From the NCBI GenBank assembly GCA_937982385.1, contig CALJMC010000031.1, positions 1-6,389 on the forward strand: DNA of 6,389 bases, in the 5' to 3' direction. Under the pieces are notes generated by a model. It saw nothing but the letters and a program-made list of their open reading frames with translations. It searched no databases and was not told the origin of the DNA. The stretch comes from an uncultured Rickettsiales bacterium (GTDB taxonomy: Bacteria > Pseudomonadota > Alphaproteobacteria > Rickettsiales > UBA998). This document shows, piece after piece, positions 1-5,796 of this stretch (position 1 is its first letter; every line of letters starts with the position of its first letter). Both the position numbers and the translations under genes were made by a program.

Positions 1-187
1 GGAGGGTGATACTATTGTGATGCAGGATCTATTTGCCTTTAAACCAATCCGCGAGGGTAAAGATGGCTTGCTGGAAGGTGTGTTCGAATGGTCAGGCATT
101 ATGCCGCGCTTTATTCGTCGCGCCGCGTACTACGGACAAAAAGACAGATTAGCGCGCTGCTTGGGTGTTAAATTGCCGAATATGTAG
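1..187 (+). CDS. cpaF: CpaF/TadA-type secretion ATPase, C-terminal end (partial)
   Basis: This is the last 61 codons of a gene that enters from the left, read in frame from base 2 to the TAG at 185-187. The fragment begins EGDTIVMQDLFAFK, which matches the segment near the end of CpaF/TadA ATPases (EGD, a short variable stretch, then MQD-F-F). It continues with a WSGIMPRF segment like the family's TGI-RP-F, and ends AAYYGQKDRLARCLG, like the R-YYG--RLA tail of rhizobial CpaF proteins. CpaF is the cytoplasmic hexameric ATPase that powers Tad/Flp pilus assembly and belongs to the VirB11/PilT secretion ATPase superfamily. The Walker motifs lie outside the window, so the ATPase core is not seen. 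No other tad/cpa gene follows, so this may be the end of that operon. A related VirB11-like ATPase is the main alternative. Confidence 0.72.
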   Translation, partial: EGDTIVMQDLFAFKPIREGKDGLLEGVFEWSGIMPRFIRRAAYYGQKDRLARCLGVKLPNM

Positions 188-216
188 AATGCTCGCATAT
201 TATTTTGCTAAGCTTC

Positions 217-245
217 TTGGAGTTGGACTGCTTTTGCGCTATACT
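217..245 (+). promoter_or_regulatory. candidate sigma-70-type promoter upstream of hpf
   Basis: A -35-like TTGGAG (217-222) and a -10-like TATACT (240-245) are separated by exactly 17 bases. The -10 matches consensus at five of six positions, but the -35 only at three. Transcription would start near 252, giving a leader of about 55 bases before the hpf ATG. It lies in the 120-base gap after the cpaF stop codon. This is a match by eye only, and the second candidate at 253-284 competes with it. Confidence 0.35.
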
Positions 246-252
246 TAGACTG

Positions 253-284
253 TTGACTGCATATCGCAGTAGATATCATATAAT
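253..284 (+). promoter_or_regulatory. second candidate promoter of hpf, with overlapping dyads
   Basis: A perfect TATAAT (279-284) sits 23 bases before the hpf start. The best -35-like hexamer, TTGACT (253-258), is 20 bases away, which is longer than the usual 16 to 18. Transcription from here would give a leader of about 17 bases that still contains the ribosome binding site GAGAGG (296-301). The space between the two boxes holds two overlapping inverted repeats: ACTGC/GCAGT (256-260 and 266-270) and ATATC/GATAT (261-265 and 272-276). A long spacer with a dyad inside can mark an activator-dependent promoter, but that is inference here. Confidence 0.33.
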
Positions 285-307
285 GTAATAATAAAGAGAG
301 GGTATCC

Positions 308-916
308 ATGAAAATTATTGTTTCTGGTAAGCAAGTAGAGGTGGGCGATGCACTTCGTGGTCATATTGAAACGCGTTTGGAAGAGGGCGTAAGTAAATAT
401 TTAGACCGTATCCAAACTATTCAGGTGGTGATTTCTAAGGAAGCACACCAATTTAAAGCGACGATTAGTGGAAACACCGGCACGCATGCAGGCATGACCA
501 TTAAAAGTGATGCAAAGGATGTGGATGTCTATGCAGCGTTTGATTCTGCCGCTGACAAAATTGAGAAGCAGCTGCGTCGTTACAAGCGTCGTTTGAAAAA
601 CCATCATAAAACCACTGAGTCACATCAAGAACGCGATGCAAAGGCATTCAGGTCGAAAAAATCTGTATTGGCTGATTATGATGAGTCAGCATCAGAGTCT
701 CAAGATGACGCGCCATTAATTATTGCAGAGCAAGCCACTGAGATCGAACATTTGTCAGTGAGTGAAGCGGTGATGAAAATGGACTTAGCTGATTTGCCAG
801 CATTGATGTTCATGAACCGAAGTAATAACCAAGTAAATGTTGTATATCGTCGTAAAGACGGAAATATTTCTTGGGTTGAACAACCTTCTGAAGTAAAAAC
901 GGAAGTAGCGGCATAA
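308..916 (+). CDS. hpf: ribosome hibernation promoting factor, long form
   Basis: A 202-residue protein of the HPF/YfiA (S30AE) family. Residues 1 to about 100 form the ribosome-binding domain, starting MKIIVSGKQVEVGDALRGHI and ending in a basic helix (KQLRRYKRRLKNHHK) typical of contacts with 16S rRNA. A polar, acidic linker (about 103-145, with DYDESASESQDD) follows. A C-terminal domain (about 147-193) begins EHLSVSEAVMKMDL and contains NQVNVVYRRKDGNISWVE. That second domain defines long HPF, which in other bacteria dimerises and joins two 70S ribosomes into inactive 100S particles. The ATG at 308 follows GAGAGG at 296-301 with six bases between, so the start is well supported. It probably shares a transcript with the EIIA gene 45 bases downstream. 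In many proteobacteria hpf lies beside rpoN and ptsN; neither is seen here. The family call is very safe. Confidence 0.95.
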   Translation: MKIIVSGKQVEVGDALRGHIETRLEEGVSKYLDRIQTIQVVISKEAHQFKATISGNTGTHAGMTIKSDAKDVDVYAAFDSAADKIEKQLRRYKRRLKNHHKTTESHQERDAKAFRSKKSVLADYDESASESQDDAPLIIAEQATEIEHLSVSEAVMKMDLADLPALMFMNRSNNQVNVVYRRKDGNISWVEQPSEVKTEVAA

Positions 917-961
917 ATCTATGCCTCCATTTCGATTTATACAAGGACAGAGAAGTAGCTT

Positions 962-1366
962 ATGATTGGTGTGGTTATAGTATCGCATGGCAACATTGCT
1001 AAAGAGTTTCTGTCGGTTGCCGAAAATATTCTTGGTGCCCAAGAAAAGCTCGTCACCATATGTATGGATATTGGTGATGACATTGAAAAACGGCGTGAAG
1101 AAATCATGTTAGGTGTCCGTTCAGTCGATGGTGGCTCAGGTGTGGTAATTTTGACAGACATGTTTGGCGGCGCACCTTCTAACCTTGCAATATCTGTTCT
1201 TGATGGTGGTATGAAAGAAGTGCTGGCCGGGCTTAATTTGCCTATGTTAATCAAGCTCTTAAGTGTTCGAAAAATGCTGCCTTTTGCGAGTGCCGTCGAG
1301 CAAGCGCATGATGCAGGTCATAAATATCTCGGTACGTCCAGTGCCATTCTCGGAGAGGCTTCTTAA
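962..1366 (+). CDS. PTS EIIA component, mannose family (regulatory type)
   Basis: A 134-residue single-domain EIIA of the mannose/fructose/sorbose family (EIIA-Man, ManX-like). The N-terminus MIGVVIVSHGNIAKEF carries the expected phosphorylated histidine at residue 9, within the family's V-(S/T)-HG motif. The mid-protein stretch VVILTDMFGGAPSNLA is the other family hallmark. In the PTS this histidine accepts phosphate from HPr. No EIIB or EIIC domain is fused or adjacent, so sugar transport by this locus is unlikely. Alphaproteobacteria often keep such solitary EIIA proteins in a regulatory PTS with EI-Ntr, HPr and HPr kinase, and I infer the same here. A purine-rich AGAGAAG at 950-956, five bases before the ATG, supports the start. 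The gene lies 45 bases after hpf on the same strand, so co-transcription is plausible. No clear terminator follows. Confidence 0.9.
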   Translation: MIGVVIVSHGNIAKEFLSVAENILGAQEKLVTICMDIGDDIEKRREEIMLGVRSVDGGSGVVILTDMFGGAPSNLAISVLDGGMKEVLAGLNLPMLIKLLSVRKMLPFASAVEQAHDAGHKYLGTSSAILGEAS

Positions 1367-1381
1367 GCGCAATTCACTTTT

Positions 1382-1410
1382 TTGTCTGATTTAATACAGA
1401 TATCTTTAAA
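1382..1410 (+). promoter_or_regulatory. weak candidate promoter for divK-pleD
   Basis: TTGTCT (1382-1387) and TTTAAA (1405-1410) are 17 bases apart, each matching sigma-70 consensus at four of six positions. The 142-base gap between the EIIA gene and divK is AT-rich and large enough for a promoter, so separate transcription of divK-pleD is likely, but this particular hexamer pair is only a weak match. No full CtrA box (TTAA-N7-TTAA) was found in the gap. Confidence 0.22.
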
Positions 1411-1465
1411 ATAATACGATGTTGTAAAGACAATATTAATAAGTTCTATGGTAAAAAGGTAGTTA

Positions 1466-1484
1466 TGTTCAAGTAATCTGAACA
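1466..1484. promoter_or_regulatory. perfect inverted repeat upstream of divK, possible operator
   Basis: TGTTCA (1466-1471) and TGAACA (1479-1484) form a perfect 6-base inverted repeat with a 7-base spacer. It ends 24 bases before the divK GTG start and 10 bases before its ribosome binding site. The size and symmetry fit a dimeric helix-turn-helix regulator, or a small hairpin in the divK leader. The alphaproteobacterial SOS box (GTTC-N7-GTTC, a direct repeat) is not matched. The repeat is seen directly; its function is inference. Confidence 0.4.
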
Positions 1485-1508
1485 AACTTCAAATAGAGGA
1501 CGATACAG

Positions 1509-1901
1509 GTGTCACTTAAGAAAAAGATATTAATTGTTGAGGATAACGACTTAAACCTCAAACTTTTCCGCGACCTTCTGTCGGCCAATGGCTATGACAC
1601 GGTTGAAACTAAAGAAGGGCATGAAGCGATTGAGCTGACGCGCAACCTTCGTCCTGATCTTATTTTGATGGATATTCAGCTTCCTGAAATTTCAGGGCTA
1701 GAGGTAACCAAACGCATCAAAGCTGATCGTGATCTGTATCATATCCCGATTATTGCCGTGACTGCTTTTGCGATGAAAGATGATGAAGAGAAGATTTTGC
1801 GTGCTGGTTGTCAGGCATATATCTCTAAACCTATTTCTATTGCTGATTTCTTAGGCGCTGTTGATAAGTTTCTCAATCAGCCTGTGGAGTGCGGCATATG
1901 A
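1509..1901 (+). CDS. divK: single-domain response regulator DivK
   Basis: A 130-residue stand-alone receiver domain with no output domain. The acidic pocket is E11-D12 (ILIVEDND), the phosphorylation site is D55 within LILMDIQLPEISGLEVTK, and the conserved threonine and lysine are T86 and K108 (AVTAFAMK, YISKPIS). The DIQLPEISGLEVTK and AVTAFAMK stretches and the YISKPIS end are near-identical, as I recall it, to Caulobacter DivK. There the protein is phosphorylated by DivJ, dephosphorylated by PleC, and acts through DivL and CckA on the master regulator CtrA. None of those partners is in the window. The start is GTG at 1509, chosen because AGAGGA (1495-1500) lies eight bases upstream and the next residues SLKKKILIVED fit the family. 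The stop codon overlaps the pleD start, so the two are translated from one message. Confidence 0.95.
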   Translation: MSLKKKILIVEDNDLNLKLFRDLLSANGYDTVETKEGHEAIELTRNLRPDLILMDIQLPEISGLEVTKRIKADRDLYHIPIIAVTAFAMKDDEEKILRAGCQAYISKPISIADFLGAVDKFLNQPVECGI

Positions 1902-3322
1902 CCGCGCAAATTCTAGTTGTCGATGATATTCCAGCAAATGTGAAACTATTAGAGGCAAAACTCAATAGCGAATATTATGACGTCTTAACAGCGACTAACG
2001 GCGAAGCAGCCATTGCGATGGTTAAAGAACATAAGCCCGATTTGGTGCTTTTAGATGTGATGATGCCTGGCATTGACGGGTTTGAAACATGCCGAAGACT
2101 CAAAGCAGACCCTACTGTCTCGCATATTCCTGTGGTGATGGTCACCGCATTGAGCGATATTTCCGATCGTGTTGTTGGTTTGGAAGCGGGTGCCGATGAT
2201 TTTATTACCAAGCCAATCAATGACACCGCCTTATTCGCGCGTGTACGTTCATTAGTACGTATTAAGGTGCTGATGGACGAGTTGCGTCTTCGTGATAAAA
2301 CAGGTGCGCAAATGGGCGTGTTAGATGAATCAGAAAACAGCTTCACCTCTGATGTATCGGGTTCACATATTGTCCTTATTGATGATGATATGGTACAGTC
2401 TAAAAAGATGTATGAAACACTTATTGCTTCTTACCGTGTGACACTTATTGAAAAGCCGGAAGAAGCCATTGATCGCATTTCCGTGCTAGGTAAAGACATT
2501 GATATTATACTCGTTAGCACGCAATTCTATGATGTGGATGGGCTGCGTTTGGCAACACAGATTAAAAATATTGAGCCTATTCGCCATGTACCCATCGTTT
2601 TGCTCGTCGATGAGCAGGAAACGGACCTGATGTTGAAAGGGCTTGAGCTTGGCATTAATGATTATCTGGTAGTGCCAGTGGATGCCAATGAAATGCAGGC
2701 GCGTATTAAGACGCAAATTCGTCGTAAAAAATATCAGGATGCATTGAAATCTAATTATAAAACAAGTATTTCCCTCGCAATGACCGATCAGCTCACTGGG
2801 CTTTATAATCGTCATTATATGGATGCCCACTTGCAGAACATGGTGCAGCAATCACTTGCCAATGGTAAGCCGCTCTCAGCATTGCTGATGGATATGGATC
2901 ATTTCAAGCTAGTCAATGATAATTACGGACATAATGTTGGCGATGAAGTGCTCAAACAGCTTGCTGACGTCATTATTTCTACGGTACGTAGCTCCGATTT
3001 AGCAGCTCGTTATGGCGGCGAAGAATTTGTGGTATTGCTTCCTGAAACTGATTTTAACGAAGCCTATGAATTGGGCGAACGTATGAGACGCAATATTGAA
3101 GCGAATGCCTTCCAAGTGTCGCATGAGATCGGCACGCTTTATAAAACAACGAGTGTTGGCGTTGCCGCGTTTAATATTGAGGGTGATACGGGTGAAGAAC
3201 TCATCAAACGTGCTGATGAAGGGCTCTATGCTGCGAAAGAAGCCGGCCGTAATCGTGTATGCCCATTGCCAGAGGCGTTAATGTCTGACATGAAATCCGC
3301 TCATCTGCAATCCGGATTCTAG
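1898..3322 (+). CDS. pleD: diguanylate cyclase response regulator PleD (REC-REC-GGDEF)
   Basis: A 474-residue protein that makes cyclic di-GMP from two GTP when phosphorylated. REC1 (about 1-120) is intact: D9-D10, phosphoacceptor D53 (LLDVMMPG), T83 and K105. REC2 (about 157-280) keeps an acidic pocket (D162-D164) but has Ser207 where the phosphoacceptor should be and Val259 in place of the lysine, so it is a degenerate adaptor domain, as in Caulobacter PleD. The GGDEF domain (about 300-465) has the active-site motif GGEEF at 373-377. The RxxD inhibitory site (R364, D367) precedes it, so product feedback inhibition is expected. The ATG at 1898 is preferred over the in-frame GTG at 1889: GGAG (1886-1889) sits eight bases before it, and the ATGA overlap with the divK stop favours translational coupling. 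The Caulobacter protein is about 20 residues shorter. Confidence 0.95.
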   Translation: MTAQILVVDDIPANVKLLEAKLNSEYYDVLTATNGEAAIAMVKEHKPDLVLLDVMMPGIDGFETCRRLKADPTVSHIPVVMVTALSDISDRVVGLEAGADDFITKPINDTALFARVRSLVRIKVLMDELRLRDKTGAQMGVLDESENSFTSDVSGSHIVLIDDDMVQSKKMYETLIASYRVTLIEKPEEAIDRISVLGKDIDIILVSTQFYDVDGLRLATQIKNIEPIRHVPIVLLVDEQETDLMLKGLELGINDYLVVPVDANEMQARIKTQIRRKKYQDALKSNYKTSISLAMTDQLTGLYNRHYMDAHLQNMVQQSLANGKPLSALLMDMDHFKLVNDNYGHNVGDEVLKQLADVIISTVRSSDLAARYGGEEFVVLLPETDFNEAYELGERMRRNIEANAFQVSHEIGTLYKTTSVGVAAFNIEGDTGEELIKRADEGLYAAKEAGRNRVCPLPEALMSDMKSAHLQSGF

Positions 3323-3342
3323 CCTTAAGGTGTAACACGCAG

Positions 3343-4128
3343 CTATAAATCAAACGTTGCGATGACAGGTGCGTGATCCGAAGGTTTTTCTTTCGCGCGC
3401 TCATCTACAATCACATCACATGATACCAGCTTATCTGCGGCTTCAGGTGAGCAGAGCAGGTGGTCAATGCGCAATCCTTTGTCATAGCGGAAGCCTTCGC
3501 CACGATAATCCCACCAGCTAAACTGTTTTGCGTCAGGATGCAGCGCACGATAGGCGTCTGTGAGTCCTAAATTACATAATTGATAGAGCTTCTCACGTTC
3601 TTTCGGGTGAAAGCAGATCGTGCCCTCTAATCGTTTTGCGTCGTAGACGTCTAGGGCTTGCGGTGCGACGTTATAATCCCCCGCGAGCACAAATGCCTCC
3701 TCATAGCTCAGTAATCGCTCGGTATGCACCTTTAGGCGGTCATAAAACGCCATTTTAAAAGCGAACTTCTCTGAATCAATCGCATTTCCATTGGGAACAT
3801 AGATGGATGCCACTCTGACGGCACCTTCTGGGGTGGATGCCACGGCTTCGATATAGCGCGCTTGTTCATCCGTCTCATCACCAGGAAGCTGCGTAATAAT
3901 ATCATCGAGCGGGTATTTTGAAAAGATGGCAACGCCATTATAGGTTTTCTGTCCATGTACGGCGAGGTGGTAGCCTAAATCCTCAAACTCTAAATAGGGG
4001 AATTTATCGGTTTCAACTTTTAATTCTTGGAGGCACAAGATGTCAGGTTTAACATTGTTCAGAAAATCTATCACATGCCCAATGCGTGAGCGTACAGAGT
4101 TAACGTTCCATGTAACAATTGAGGTCAT
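3343..4128 (-). CDS. xth: exodeoxyribonuclease III / AP endonuclease
   Basis: A 261-residue enzyme of the EEP (endonuclease/exonuclease/phosphatase) fold that cuts DNA at abasic sites and degrades duplex DNA from 3' ends in base-excision repair. The metal-binding and catalytic set is complete: N8 (TWNVNSVRSR), E35 (LCLQELKVE), Y110 in SIYVPNGN, D151 and N153 (LAGDYNVAP), D222 (LRIDHLL), and D251-H252 (KPSDHAPV). FSWWDYRGEGFRYDKG is the signature loop of the bacterial ExoIII family. The length is usual for the family. The ATG at 4126-4128 begins the canonical N-terminus; the ribosome binding site is poor (GTGGAA about 13 bases upstream). Since the gene starts only 19 bases after the erpA stop, it is probably read from the erpA transcript. 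It ends 20 bases from pleD, tail to tail, with no obvious terminator hairpin. Confidence 0.95.
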   Translation of the reverse strand: MTSIVTWNVNSVRSRIGHVIDFLNNVKPDILCLQELKVETDKFPYLEFEDLGYHLAVHGQKTYNGVAIFSKYPLDDIITQLPGDETDEQARYIEAVASTPEGAVRVASIYVPNGNAIDSEKFAFKMAFYDRLKVHTERLLSYEEAFVLAGDYNVAPQALDVYDAKRLEGTICFHPKEREKLYQLCNLGLTDAYRALHPDAKQFSWWDYRGEGFRYDKGLRIDHLLCSPEAADKLVSCDVIVDERAKEKPSDHAPVIATFDL

Positions 4129-4147
4129 AATAATTTATTTTTCCACG

Positions 4148-4474
4148 TTATAGTGAGAATGAATTTCCGCAGCCGCATGAGGCAGTGGCTTGCGGGTTTG
4201 TGATTTCGAAGGTAGCGCCACCGAGTGTTTCTACATAGTCAAGTACACTGCCTTCAACATATTCAAGGGATACATTATCAATGACAACAATAGCATCTGA
4301 TTTTTCTAACCTTTTATCATCTTCTGACAGTGCTGTAGCATCAAAATCAAAGTGATATTGGAAGCCGGAGCATCCTCCGCCAATTACAGATATACGTAAA
4401 TAGGTGCCTTTATCTTCATCTTTCAGAAGCTTAGACACGCGTTTTTCAGCATTAGGTGAGATATCAAAATTCAT
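4148..4474 (-). CDS. erpA: iron-sulfur cluster carrier/insertion protein, ErpA/IscA family
   Basis: A 108-residue HesB/IscA-type protein that carries Fe-S clusters to apo-enzymes. The three cluster-binding cysteines are present: C35 in VIGGGCSGFQY, and C100 and C102 in the C-terminal SCGCGNSFSL. The reading frame is open for 11 further codons upstream (to an ATG at 4507). I chose the ATG at 4474 because GGAG lies eight bases before it (minus strand, 4486-4483) and the family starts about here (MNFDISPNAEKRV). The longer version would also cover the likely promoter. IscA, SufA and ErpA are hard to separate by sequence alone; the lack of other isc/suf genes and the location beside dgt and xth favour the ErpA assignment. 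It heads a probable two-gene unit with xth. Confidence 0.9.
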   Translation of the reverse strand: MNFDISPNAEKRVSKLLKDEDKGTYLRISVIGGGCSGFQYHFDFDATALSEDDKRLEKSDAIVVIDNVSLEYVEGSVLDYVETLGGATFEITNPQATASCGCGNSFSL

Positions 4475-4495
4475 AAAGCATTCTCCATTATGCCT

Positions 4496-4524
4496 TATAT
4501 AGTGCAAACCGCTTGATTCTACAA
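4496..4524 (-). promoter_or_regulatory. candidate promoter for erpA-xth
   Basis: Read on the minus strand, TTGTAG (4524-4519) and TATATA (4501-4496) are 17 bases apart; shifting the -10 by two bases gives TATAAG (five of six) at a 19-base spacing. Transcription would start near 4489, giving a leader of about 15 bases that contains the GGAG ribosome binding site of erpA. The position between divergent genes supports it. Confidence 0.42.
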
Positions 4525-4541
4525 GGTGAAGCGCGTAAAAC
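4513..4541 (+). promoter_or_regulatory. candidate promoter for dgt, overlapping the erpA promoter
   Basis: TTGATT (4513-4518) and TAAAAC (4536-4541) are 17 bases apart, each matching four of six consensus positions. Its -35 box lies inside the spacer of the opposing erpA promoter, so the two could interfere. A GANTC site (GATTC, 4515-4519), the target of the alphaproteobacterial CcrM methylase, lies in the overlap. If the start of transcription is near 4549, translation of dgt must begin at the ATG at 4564 or the GTG at 4579. Confidence 0.3.
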
Positions 4542-4563
4542 TGGCGTGAATAAACAGCTATTT

Positions 4564-5760
4564 ATGTGTGGTGAGTCCGTGAAAAACCAATCTGAACATC
4601 TGGCGCCCTATGCGTGCAATGCCAATGAGAGTCTAGGAAGGCTCCATAAAGAGCCAGAATGTACCACGCGCACTGTGTTTCAGCGTGATCGTGACCGTAT
4701 TATTCATTCTGCCGCTTTTAGGCGCTTGGAATATAAGACACAGGTCTTTGTCAATCATGAGGGCGATCATTATCGTACGCGTTTGACGCATAGCTTGGAA
4801 GTGGCGCAGCTCGCGCGCTCTATCAGCCGTATATTGGGACTGGATGAGGATGTTGCAGAGGCGCTGGCGCTGGCGCATGACTTGGGTCACACGCCTTTTG
4901 GGCATGCCGGAGAAGATGCCCTGCAAGAGGCGATGGAGGCGTTTGGCGGGTTTGATCATAATGCGCAAGCACTTAGAATTCTCACTTCATTGGAACAGCG
5001 TTATGCTAATCATGATGGGTTGAACCTGTCATGGGAAGTTCTAGAAGGGATTACAAAGCATAATGGACCGCTTCTTGATGACGAAAATCAAGGCGATATT
5101 CCATGGGCAATCGCAGAATATAATGAAATACAAGATCTTAGCTTGAACAGTTATCCTAGTTTAGAAGCGCAGGTGGCCGCCATTTCTGATGACATCGCCT
5201 ATAACAATCATGATATGGAAGATGGTATTCGCGCGGGGCTCTTTACCCTCGATGACCTCAGGGAAATAGCGCTTATGAACACTGTTATTAATGCAGTGGA
5301 TAAAGCTCATCCGAAGCTTGAGGAAAAACGCAGAGTTCATGAAGTTATTCGGAGAGTAATCAATAGGTTGGTCGCTGATGTTGTGAAAAATACAGAGCAT
5401 AATTTAGCTGTGGATAAGATTAAAAGCATTGAAGATATACGAGGTGCAAATCGGTTACTTGTATGTTTCTCTGAGGAGATGGAAGTTAACCATAAGCAAT
5501 TAAAGGCATTCTTGCTCAAGCGCATGTATCGCCATTCGAGTGTGAACCGTGCGAGCAGCAAGGCGAGGCGGGTTGTTGGGGAGTTGTTTGGCTTCTTTCA
5601 TAATGAACCAGAATGTTTACCTGAGGAATGGCGTAATCAATTGAATAATTGTAAAAATAAGAGTCATGAGGCACGTGTTATTTCCGACTTTATTGCAGGG
5701 ATGACCGACCGTTTCGCGCTTATGGAGCATCAGCGTATTTTTGATGTTTGGCAACGTTAA
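4564..5760 (+). CDS. dgt: dGTP triphosphohydrolase (dNTPase), HD superfamily
   Basis: A protein of about 398 residues that hydrolyses dGTP (and often other dNTPs in this subtype) to the nucleoside and triphosphate, adjusting dNTP pools. Numbering from the ATG at 4564, the HD metal site is H76 (TRLTHSLEVAQ), H105-D106 (ALAHDLGHTPFGH) and a later aspartate at 209/210 (ISDDIAYNNHD). RDRDRIIHSAAFRRLEYKTQV near the start and FLLKRMYRHSSV near the end are strong family markers. The length fits the shorter, type-2-like dNTPase group rather than the roughly 505-residue E. coli enzyme. The start is uncertain: in-frame options are TTG 4513, GTG 4546, ATG 4564 and GTG 4579. Only 4579 has an SD-like GGTGAG nearby (three bases away, rather close), and homology to relatives begins just after it at LAPYA. 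It is divergent from erpA and followed 36 bases later by argS. Confidence 0.92.
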   Translation: MCGESVKNQSEHLAPYACNANESLGRLHKEPECTTRTVFQRDRDRIIHSAAFRRLEYKTQVFVNHEGDHYRTRLTHSLEVAQLARSISRILGLDEDVAEALALAHDLGHTPFGHAGEDALQEAMEAFGGFDHNAQALRILTSLEQRYANHDGLNLSWEVLEGITKHNGPLLDDENQGDIPWAIAEYNEIQDLSLNSYPSLEAQVAAISDDIAYNNHDMEDGIRAGLFTLDDLREIALMNTVINAVDKAHPKLEEKRRVHEVIRRVINRLVADVVKNTEHNLAVDKIKSIEDIRGANRLLVCFSEEMEVNHKQLKAFLLKRMYRHSSVNRASSKARRVVGELFGFFHNEPECLPEEWRNQLNNCKNKSHEARVISDFIAGMTDRFALMEHQRIFDVWQR

Positions 5761-5796
5761 TACTAATCTATTAAATAAAGAAAAGACTGTAACGCT

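Noticed and set aside
179..206. AATATG/CATATT inverted repeat over the cpaF stop codon, followed by a short T-rich stretch, as a terminator
   Set aside because: The stem is six mostly A-T pairs with an 11-base loop and only a four-T run; too weak to call a terminator.
218..238. Sigma-54 promoter upstream of hpf (TTGG...TTGC)
   Set aside because: The GG and GC dinucleotides are nine bases apart instead of the required ten, and the -24 element is otherwise poor.
401..1254. Minus-strand open frames opposite hpf and the EIIA gene
   Set aside because: They are antisense to two well-supported genes, lack ribosome binding sites worth noting, and show no recognisable domain.
1391..1409. CtrA binding site upstream of divK
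   Set aside because: Two TTAA half-sites are present but 11 bases apart rather than seven.
1443..1483. LexA/SOS box upstream of divK
   Set aside because: GTTC and GAAC elements occur, but none as the GTTC-N7-GTTC direct repeat used in alphaproteobacteria.
4475..4507. Longer erpA start at 4507, adding 11 residues
   Set aside because: The extension is unlike the family, overlaps the probable -10 region, and the internal ATG at 4474 has a good ribosome binding site.
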